DNA from: Melieria omissa
Lineage: Eukaryota > Arthropoda > Insecta > Diptera > Ulidiidae
Reading direction: 5' to 3'
Length of the DNA stretch: 64,000 bases
Assembly: GCA_963971225.1 (NCBI GenBank)
Contig: OZ020267.1
Location: 113,346,936 to 113,410,935, forward strand
Notes under the pieces: model-generated
Told to the model about the DNA's origin: nothing
Seen by the model: only the letters and a program-made list of their open reading frames with translations
The model's database searches: none
In this document: one piece after another, positions 57,160 through 64,000 of the stretch
How the letters are laid out: each line of letters starts with the position of its first letter
Position numbering within the stretch: the first letter of the stretch is position 1
Translations under genes and position numbers: made by a program

Positions 57160-57527
57160 TAACAAAGAGTGTTTGGTTTTGTCAAGTGAACGGTACTTCA
57201 ATTGTTTTTGTTTTTGTTAAGACTTTTAAATTTACGTCCAGTTACCAGCATTTTAAAATTCTGTTTGTATGCATTGCAGATCATTTACACATGTTTTTTT
57301 TTGCGTTTGAAAACACCAAAAAATTTTGATGGATTTAACGAATTTTTCGATTTAACAAATTGGGGGTACAACATAAGATTCGTTATATTGGACATCCATT
57401 GTAATTTGACCTAAAAAAAGTTTATGCAAATGACTTGACGCATAAATTTTGTGCTGTGTAGAAAAGTTTAAAGACACTAAAGCACTGCTGACACTAAAGT
57501 AAAGCTTTTGTCAACAAACGCCCAACT

Positions 57528-57599
57528 GGCTCGTTGGTCTAGGGGTATGATTTCCGCTTAGGGTGCGGGAGGTCCCGGGTTCAAATCCCGGACGAGCCC
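57528..57599 (+). tRNA. tRNA-Pro (anticodon AGG), copy 2
   Basis: The 72-nt sequence is identical to copy 1, with anticodon at 57560-57562. The flanks are unrelated except for CAACT just upstream of all three genes. A run of five T (57616-57620) follows. Confidence 0.97.
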
Positions 57600-57615
57600 A
57601 ATGCTCCATCGTTTC

Positions 57616-57620
57616 TTTTT
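57616..57620 (+). terminator. Pol III terminator after tRNA-Pro copy 2
   Basis: Run of five T, 16 bases past the tRNA 3' end. Confidence 0.6.
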
Positions 57621-58010
57621 GCAAACAAAACCAATTTCTCTTTATGTAAAAAAAAAATTTCGTATTATTATTTACTTAATACGCAAATATTGAGTACTGC
57701 AACCAATCATCATTTTTTGTGTGCAAGTTTTTGCGTATGTCTTCAAATTAAAGTTTTTTATATGAAGCACGTTTGGGGTTCCAAGTTCCACAAATCTTCT
57801 ACTACTTCTAGTTCAAGTTTTCATAGCTTTGCTTCCCTTTGAATTTATAAAATCTAATAAGAAAACGATTGAATAACTTCCAATTAGAATTAGGCGCAAC
57901 TGTAATACTAGCAGGTTGAAATGAAGTTGTTTGGCAATCATGCATTGCGATCACTTAACAAAATGGAGTTCACCTCATGAAAACTCGGCATTGACAATTG
58001 AACCCCAACT

Positions 58011-58082
58011 GGCTCGTTGGTCTAGGGGTATGATTTCCGCTTAGGGTGCGGGAGGTCCCGGGTTCAAATCCCGGACGAGCCC
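58011..58082 (+). tRNA. tRNA-Pro (anticodon AGG), copy 3
   Basis: Third identical 72-nt copy, anticodon at 58043-58045, followed by a T-run at 58095-58101. It lies about 410 bp from copy 2, whereas copy 1 is about 2.3 kb away because of the intervening transposons. Confidence 0.97.
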
Positions 58083-58094
58083 AAGTGGGGACAC

Positions 58095-58101
58095 TTTTTT
58101 T
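58095..58101 (+). terminator. Pol III terminator after tRNA-Pro copy 3
   Basis: Run of seven T, 12 bases past the tRNA 3' end. Confidence 0.7.
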
Positions 58102-58297
58102 AATATGTATCTGGATTTTTTTTTAGAATTGATCAAATTCTAAATTTTTGGGCCCGATTTTTATTATAAATCGTCAAAATATTGAATCCATTCATTATTC
58201 ATTTCATCAGAAAGAAGTTTTAATGAGCAAAAATGAGGTCAGGAAAGCACACTTTAAGGTCATTCAAGCCAATTTTACCATTGCAAAGTCCTCTTAA

Positions 58298-58801
58298 CCC
58301 ATTGCTGACGGGTACCAGTTCCGCCCATACGATTTTGATAAAATTTCATATACGACCTAGAAGTGACACAAAATGATCAGAAACATATTTTTTCAGCTTT
58401 ATATCTCTGCACGTTGATGAGATATTCATTGGGTATTTTGTACCCATTACGCAGCAATGGTAGCTTTTTTCCATACTTTGTGAAGTGATCAACTAAACAA
58501 GTGAACAAAAGTTGTATTTTTTTACAGGAGAGTTAGGAGGCAGATTTTTGTAAAGTTCTAAGGCAACTACGTTCCGCCACATTTTCCACCTCCGGAAAAT
58601 TCACGATTTTTGGAGTCTGGTAACTCTAGCTAGATGTCGAAATTTTAGGGTTACTAGGTTTCACTAGGTTAAGGTAGTTCCATCTTCACCCTAACTATCC
58701 CTATCAATGGTTTTGAGAGATCTCAAACATTGACTTTTTTATGTTTAAAAAAAAAAAATCAATTTTCATGGGTAACATTTTACCCATTAGGCAGCAATGG
58801 G
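58298..58801. mobile_element. TTAA-flanked MITE (piggyBac-like)
   Basis: Begins CCCATTGCTGACGGGTACC and ends ACCCATTAGGCAGCAATGGG. The tips CCCATTGCTG/CAGCAATGGG are complementary apart from a base, and TTAA borders both (58294-58297 and 58802-58805). The words GGGTA(C/A) and TACCCATTA recur in the subterminal parts (for example near 58435-58450). No transposase. It lies between the last tRNA and the 3' end of the osp-like gene. Confidence 0.66.
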
Positions 58802-58805
58802 TTAA

Positions 58806-59949
58806 AGTCTCATTGTTATGAATTGAATTCTCCAAGAAATATAATGTGCGGCATGTTGGCACTTCCCACCAACAAATTCTCGTTGCATTAAATTAAACAC
58901 CCAGTTTAACAATTGTCAAAATTAAATTTTATTAAAAAAAAAATATTGTTGTTGGTGTTAATGGTAACATATGTAGATTAAATAATTATATATTTTTGTC
59001 AGCATACTAAAGAATTAATACAACATTTCACAAAACAAAATTATTTGCATTTCATATAAAATATATGTATGTATGTATATTCATATGCATTCCATTGCTG
59101 CATAACATAAATAATATGTACGATTTGTTAAAAAAAACTACATACATACATGCAAAAATTAAATTAATTAAAAGTTAAACAAAAAAAAAACAAACAAAAC
59201 AAGTCGGTTTACTTTAATGCTTGGACAACTTAAAACAGAAAATAAAAATGGGGTCGGACACGCCGAACACGCAGCCGAAAAAACTCTATATCCGCATTGT
59301 GTAAAAAAAAAAAAATTAAGCGAATTGTGGAAAGCCTCTTATACAAATTAAGAGGCCCAATCAGTATAAAAGACATCTTTTGATAGTTTTTAAAAAAGAA
59401 AATCAAGATACAGTTATCAATTTCTGGATATTCTGGAGTTCAAGCATGATTTCTAGTAAAAGATTTACAAATTATGTCAATTGACAGTGAATCCCCAATA
59501 ATATAAAATACTACACATCTGTCACTCTATGCGGATATAGAGATTGCTTTCCAGTGCAATTTAAAAGGCACATACAACAATATACAATACCATTTTTAGA
59601 CAATGCAAATCAGTTTTTAGTTTGCAGCTTTTCCCATACGCTAAGATCTAAGTTGGAAGATGACACACAGTAAACATATACAAATACACTACATGAAGTA
59701 AAGTGTATAATAAAATTTGGCAATACGAGTCAAAACTAAATTAACAAAAATTATAATTGACATGACGTGGTTGTGGTGTTTAATGTGAGCAAATGTCTTT
59801 TATAATTGAAGCTTTACATGATTTTCAATTTGTTTCTAAATAATTTTTGTTGCCTTTATTATTTTTATTTTTCCTTTTTTGCATTTGCACAATTTTAATT
59901 TTAATAATAATTTGTTTTTAATATAAAATAAAACTGCAATTTCTAGCCG
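58806..59949. other. presumed 3' UTR and downstream flank of the osp-like gene
   Basis: AT-rich DNA immediately 3' of the minus-strand stop codon. On the minus strand, AATAAA occurs about 80-95 bases past the stop (complements at 59855-59860 and 59864-59869), candidate polyadenylation signals. Other AATAAA-like words occur further out, so the real end is not determined. No other gene is seen. Confidence 0.35.
59855..59869 (-). other. candidate polyadenylation signals of the osp-like gene
   Basis: Two AATAAA words on the minus strand (complements TTTATT at 59855-59860 and 59864-59869), about 80-95 bases after the stop codon. In AT-rich DNA such words are common, so this is only a candidate. 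Confidence 0.3.
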
Positions 59950-61163
59950 CTAAATTTCCAATTCAAATCTACGCAAACGCGCGCTGGCGATTGCAGTAGC
60001 TTTTGTGGTTTTTGTTGATGTTGTTGTTGTTGGATTATTACTCGTTGCATTACACTGCTCGACGTCCCTTCCACTTAAGGGAGGGGGTGAGCATGCGATT
60101 TTGCCGTGATCGTTAATGAAGTTGCTGGTATTTTTGTTGGCTTTGCTGCTGTCACGACCACCACTGAAGCTCACACTGTCACCGTCACCAACATCATCCG
60201 TTGCTGTTGCCTGTGCTTCGGTTGCAGGCCTTCGACTTGGCCTGCACTTGCTGCTCGGCGCCGGCCTTGTTGCTGTTGTCTGCTTAATAAAGTCCGAAAA
60301 GCTGTTCAGATTGATTGCATTGCGTTCGGCCAACTTGAGCTGAGACTTTTCGACTTTGGTGCTGGTTGTGTTGCGCCTTGCTCTGGCTGTTGTTGTTGTT
60401 GCTGCCGCTGTTGTTGTTGTTGTCGTTGTCTTCTGCATTGCAATTGGACTATTGGTATTGTTATTGTTGTTGTTTATAATGTTGTTGTTGTTGTTATGGC
60501 TATAATTAGTTGCACTACTAGTATTTACACTTAAATTATTACAAACTACTTTGACGTTTCGATGCTCGTTCGTCAGAATTTTGTTCGTTTTGTTGTTGTT
60601 AAATTTACGATTATGATTATTAATGTTGTTACACTTTCTATTGTTAATTGTATTAGCACTAGAAATCTTTGGTTGCTCCACTGGTTTTGTTGTTGATGTT
60701 GTTGATGTTTTTGCTGTTGGTGTTGTTTGAAGAAGATCGCTTTTCAATTTCTTGCGCTGTTGCTGTTGTTGCAAGTAGACTGAGTACGGATTGTGACTGT
60801 TGTGTAGATTAGTTGTTGTTGCAGTGTTTGTTAGACGTTCATTGTTGTCATTGCTGATATCAATTGTTGCTGCTGTTTTGAATAAACGTTGTTGTTCTGG
60901 CTGTGGTTGAATGGTTGTAGTGTTCGGCTGCTGACCGAAATCGCTTATGACATACACAGCAGTGGTTGTTGTTGTGGCTGATGTTGCAGACACGGTGGCA
61001 GATAATGTTGGTGGGCATGATGTTGTTGTTGTGGATGATGCTGCTGGCGACAACGTGGGTGTGACAGTGATTGTGGTTGCAGTGGTTGTTGTGTTAATTT
61101 TTGGTGTTGCATTCTTCCTTACGGACGACTTTAGTTTTTTACCGAATGTGGTGGACTTCAAAC
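59950..61163 (-). CDS. osp: osp-like terminal exon, Thr/Asn/Gln-rich tail
   Basis: Acceptor AAACCAG|GTTTGAAG gives phase 1, matching the previous donor, and rebuilds [20 protein letters not shown]. About 404 residues follow before TAG at 59950-59952, ending [12 protein letters not shown]. The tail has long Thr runs, Asn runs, QQQQQ, and basic patches ([15 protein letters not shown]). A 1.2-kb frame without stops in an AT-rich flank supports coding, but composition is low-complexity and I do not recognise a domain. It could be a lineage-specific extension. Confidence 0.68.
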
Positions 61164-64000
61164 CTGGTTTCATAATTAAAAAAGAACGCACAGATTAGAT
61201 TTGTAAACGTTCAAACGATTTGTTGGAATGTGTAGTGAAATTAATGAAATTTTATTAAAAAAAAAAAACAAAAAATTGTTCAAAGTGAAAATTAATGCAG
61301 GTGAACTGAAAGCTGATATGAGTTTATCAATTGTGAAAATATATTTTTTGTATAAATGTTGTGTAGACAAATTGAGTCTTTGTGGACGCGAGTAACGATT
61401 CAGTCTTCTTAATTTGTAATTTCAAGCGCTTCTTTCGAGTTTTAAGCAGAGAGAAAAGCAGCAAGCATGAATTTTCTTCCAGTCGAAATTTTTCAAAAAG
61501 TTCTCCTTCAGTTATTGCGCAGTTACAATTTATTTCTTATGCATCGTAAAATACAATTTTGGTAGTTTTGTTGTCAAATCACCGTCGTTTTCAAGTCTTA
61601 AAACAACATAGAGACATAGAGAACATCACAAGACAGCACACAAGATGGTGAAAGACATACACACAGTGGCACAATTATTAGAATAGTTAAAGCATTCGGG
61701 TATTAATTAGTAGAGGAGTGACAGGAGCGGACAGTAGTGTGCAACAGCGTGCGTAGGCAAAGAGAAGTGTGAATTCAAAACACCAGCACATACAAATGTG
61801 TAGAGATATCGAAATGAGTACGAGTACGAGTACAGACAGAATTGCAGTTTACCTTCAAAGTTCAGCCTACTTTGAAAAGAGTAGAAATTGCTTTGCTTGT
61901 AACAGGGCTCATAGGTATAGTAACTATTCGGATCGTTATCACTGTCATCGGTGGCGGCTTGGGCATCGCTTGACACCGTCTTGACCGGCCGATGCTCCAA
62001 GTTGGCCTCATGCGAATGGTTAGTTGGGGTCCCGGGCGGAGTGGGCTGAGTTGTTGCTGTGTTGGGTGACGGCGGTGGCACAATGTGGCCGGAAGTGGTC
62101 GTTTCCGTGCCACGCTTTACATTTGCTGTACACGTTGCCATAGTTCTACATGCATTAGGTGTGGTTTCGAACAGCATGCCAGCCGTGCTTTGAACATGCG
62201 CATGCTTCATAAGCTTGTTTTGGTTTTTTGTTGTAATTGTAGTTTTCGTTTAGTTATAAACCATATACATTTAATATGGTGTGTAACGAGTATGTAGAGC
62301 AAAGTGACATGAACGCAGTTATTAGAATAATTTGCAAAGTAAATATTAGTAACATTTTCTAAAAAGATTTGCTCGAACGCTCGTTTTAGAATATGTGAAA
62401 ATTGCAGCAGTAGGCTGCGGCATGAGACAGGCACAAAGAAGAGATGAGGAGAGGGGAAGAGAGAGGGGGTCTCGCAGTTAACTCACCTCGCTGTCTTCGC
62501 ATGTGGCATCGCCATCTTTGGCTGAATGTAGTCCTTGTATGAATTTAGCATCGGTGTCTGGGTCCTCGGAAGCCAAATGTGCACGAAATTGTTTGTTTCT
62601 GTGGAGGAGATAAAATGTTAAAAATTATGTACACATGAGCGCAAAAATTAGTGAATACCGCAACTCGAATTGCTGCATTTGCTGCAGCTGCCGCAATTTT
62701 TGATTGGTGGTACGTAGCTTCTCCTCCAATGAGGCATTCTCAACACATTTGATTGAAAACTTTTCGGAAAAGGATAATATTTCACGACGCAACTCCTCCA
62801 GCTCTTCTCTGTAAAAGACAATACAGTCAAAGTTATTTGAATTGCATTATTTTCAAACATTTCACAAAATTAAATTCAAATTTTACAACACCCACTCTTT
62901 TGCTTTGGCTGTGCATGGTGTGTGTTCGCCTTTTTGGAATTGCTTTAAGAATTCCTGCTTGAAGCGTGCAACTTCGCGCTGGACTTCGCTTTGGTGTGCT
63001 TTGCGCATGGCATCCAAGGCCGCTAAGGTCGCCTAGAAGAAGAAAATCATAATCTCTTTGCAACAGACTTTAAATTGCAAAATTACGAACACACCTGTGT
63101 TTCCTCCGCCAGCGCGGTCTCCTTTTCCGCCAATAAGCGCTCAATCTCTTGACTGTGCTTCTCCTCCAGATCGGCTATAATGCGGCGATGTGATGACTCC
63201 ATGGCTGAGAGACCCTTCTCGCAAAGCGTCTGCACAAAAAGAATACAAAAGGAATAATACAAAATCCAACTTTAGCTCTCTCTCTCTCGCGCTGAACACT
63301 CACTCTCAGCTGTTCAATTTCCGCCTGGTAGCGTTGCCGAAAGCTGTCCTCGTCTGCGACGTTGCTAAAGTCGGTGCAGTGCGACAGCAGCTGATCGCGG
63401 TAGGTGTCCTGCAGGCATTCCAGTTGCTTGTTGTGCTCCAGCTCGAGCATTTCCAAGCGCTTTTCGAAGCGGCGACTGCGCTCCTTTTCTTTATTCAACT
63501 CTGCCTGCAGGTAGTCGCGCTCCTGCAGCAACACCGCATACTCCTCGTCCTGTCGCACACACTTTAGCGTCAGTGCATTGCTCTCCTCTTGGTACGCCTG
63601 CAGTTTGTCCTCCTGCTCGTCGTAGCGCTGCAGCAGCTCTAGTTGATCTTCGTGCTTGGCCCGCAGCTCCGCCTCTTTGGTCTTCAGCTTGTTATTGATC
63701 GCCTCCAGCTCGCGTTCGCGCTGTTCCATCAGCTCCTCGCTCTTATGCAAATCGCTGTTAATTGCATGCTTCTCGGCCTCGAGCAGTTTGAACGCGTTGC
63801 GCTGATTCTCCACTTGCTGCACGTAGGCGTTCAGCTCTTTGGCGTGTGTCTGCTGCAGCCGCGCGATTTCACTTTCGTGCTGTTGCTGCAGCCGCACGAG
63901 TTTCTCGTGCACTTGCAGGCAGTGCTGGCAGGGTGTGTTCAGCGCGCGATGTATCTCCTGGCGCAGCTGATCGGCGCGTTGGCGCAGATCGCCGCACTTG
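59950..64000 (-). CDS. osp: outspread-like (MPRIP/TRIOBP family) coiled-coil protein, C-terminal part
   Basis: Seven minus-strand exons (joined 63304-64000, 63095-63229, 62896-63032, 62659-62808, 62487-62598, 61853-62213, 59950-61163) read about 934 residues to a TAG stop; the gene starts outside the window. The first ~400 residues are heptad-rich, Glu/Gln/Arg/Leu-rich coiled coil. Identity rests on [16 protein letters not shown], the [11 protein letters not shown] and [18 protein letters not shown] blocks, which have close counterparts in the C-terminal coiled coil of vertebrate MPRIP and in fly outspread. Family members bind F-actin, RhoA-pathway or myosin-phosphatase partners and act in the cytoskeleton. 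The pleckstrin-homology domains expected upstream are not in the window. Introns are 60-87 bp except the last two (273 and 689 bp). The last ~520 residues are low-complexity and less certain. Confidence 0.87.
61853..62213 (-). CDS. osp: osp-like exon, Thr/Pro-rich linker
   Basis: Begins near [15 protein letters not shown] and runs through a Thr/Pro-rich stretch ([19 protein letters not shown]) to an Asp/Tyr-rich part ending SFQSRLNFE. The donor GAAG|GTAAAC is good (phase 1). The acceptor side (AAACAAG|CTT) has no pyrimidine tract and is the weakest junction of the gene. AG sites slightly downstream would also keep phase (for example before CATGCG). Reading through the donor gives an alternative short C-terminus. 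Confidence 0.65.
62487..62598 (-). CDS. osp: osp-like exon, 112 bp
   Basis: Acceptor TATCTCCTCCACAG; encodes [20 protein letters not shown] and on to GDATCEDSE. Donor GAG|GTGAGTT, phase 0. Here the coiled coil ends and an acidic linker begins. Confidence 0.87.
62659..62808 (-). CDS. osp: osp-like exon, 150 bp
   Basis: Acceptor TGTCTTTTACAG. Encodes [40 protein letters not shown] and LQQMQQFEL. Donor CG|GTATTC, phase 2. Confidence 0.88.
62896..63032 (-). CDS. osp: osp-like exon, 137 bp
   Basis: Acceptor TTTTCTTCTTCTAG; begins [20 protein letters not shown] and ends in [13 protein letters not shown]. The donor GA|GTGGGT is weak but is the one that joins in frame (phase 2) to the next exon, restoring [12 protein letters not shown]. 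Confidence 0.85.
63095..63229 (-). CDS. osp: osp-like exon, 45 codons
   Basis: Acceptor TTTTTGTGCAG before ACGCTTTGCGAG; donor CAG|GTGTGT. Encodes [20 protein letters not shown] and then [19 protein letters not shown], the most diagnostic block of the family. Phase 0 at both ends. Confidence 0.9.
63304..64000 (-). CDS. osp: osp-like exon, long coiled coil (partial at window edge)
   Basis: Open in frame from the window edge (first full codon at 63999) to the donor AGA|GTGAGT, ending phase 0. It contains [20 protein letters not shown], then a long Glu/Gln/Leu/Arg coiled coil, ending [12 protein letters not shown]. The reading frame continues past the donor for some 40 codons but loses coiled-coil character (Phe/Cys/Ile-rich), which supports the splice site. 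Confidence 0.88.

Larger units (their letters stand above)
55666..57401. mobile_element. pogo-like TA-flanked MITE split by a mariner
   Basis: Ends CAGTGGACGTCCATTATAAC on the left and the complement of CAATGGATGTCCAATATAAC on the right, bordered by TA (55664-55665 and 57402-57403). The subterminal GATTTAACG/CGATTTAAC words are also inverted. Without the mariner at 55866-57159 it is about 440 bp with no transposase. The pogo/Tigger-like label is inferred from terminus style and TA target. It lies between tRNA-Pro copies 1 and 2. Confidence 0.72.

Noticed and set aside
60106..60534. 142-codon plus-strand frame opposite the osp-like terminal exon
   Set aside because: It is the antisense shadow of the Thr/Asn-rich exon (Cys/Val runs from GTTGTTGTT).
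59950..61191. independent 413-residue gene starting at 61191
   Set aside because: The first codon would be GTG, and the first ATG (61171-61173) lies just before a phase-compatible acceptor, so the frame is better explained as the last exon of the osp-like gene.
63190..63567. 125-codon plus-strand frame within the coiled-coil exons
   Set aside because: Antisense to a clearly conserved coding region; Leu/Val-rich as expected from complementing Glu/Gln codons.

Overview
The window is eukaryotic nuclear DNA, most likely from a higher fly (Brachycera), and a tephritid-type genome is my best guess. The reasons are very short introns with GT/AG borders, CAG/CAA-rich low-complexity DNA, many CA/GT and CATA microsatellites, a dense load of mariner, Tc1-like, pogo-like and hAT-like transposon debris, and a protein-coding gene of insect type. 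The species assignment is inference.

The only confident host protein-coding gene is at the right edge. Seven exons on the minus strand (59950-64000, continuing beyond the window) encode the coiled-coil C-terminal half of an outspread (osp) / MPRIP / TRIOBP family protein, followed by a long Thr/Asn/Gln-rich tail. All exon junctions are phase-compatible. The 3' end of this gene is inside the window, so everything from 1 to about 59.9 kb lies downstream of it. Three identical tRNA-Pro(AGG) genes (55166, 57528, 58011, plus strand) are the other host genes.

The rest is accessory, repeat-built DNA. From left to right: a 500-bp inverted-repeat element (1-0.5 kb); a Tc1-type element carrying a second, also deleted, Tc1/mariner element (2.0-3.8 kb); a three-level nest of TA-, 8-bp- and TAA-duplicating elements (5.6-7.0 kb); a truncated LINE (8.6-9.1 kb); an 828-bp satellite whose first unit lacks a LINE fragment that all later units carry (11.2-14.2 kb); a 184-bp tandem array (15.3-16.1 kb); a member of a dispersed family ending in ACACCGTGCGACA (17.3-17.8 kb); another LINE and a small tandem array (19.3-20.1 kb); a 120-bp array that ends in an inverted segment (21.9-23.0 kb); a pogo-like element with a nested TAA-duplicating element (23.2-24.0 kb); a 70-bp satellite (27.3-28.4 kb); a long-TIR element (32-32.8 kb); LINE ends at 36.1 and 40.8 kb; TTAA-flanked MITEs inside another ACACCGTG element (37.4-38.4 kb); a 190-bp array (43.1-43.8 kb); an inverted pair of about 0.8-kb repeats (44.6 and 51.4 kb), one copy split by a tRNA-derived SINE; a composite element with an internally deleted mariner (47.8-49.5 kb); and a nearly full-length but dead mariner inside a pogo-like element, between two of the tRNA genes (55.7-57.4 kb).

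No operon, CRISPR, phage or defence system is present. The most interesting signals are insertion histories that can be read directly: exact target-site duplications, empty sites, and a SINE sharing its 3' tail with a LINE found in the same window. Long stretches between these elements hold only low-complexity or AT-rich sequence in which I see no supportable gene.
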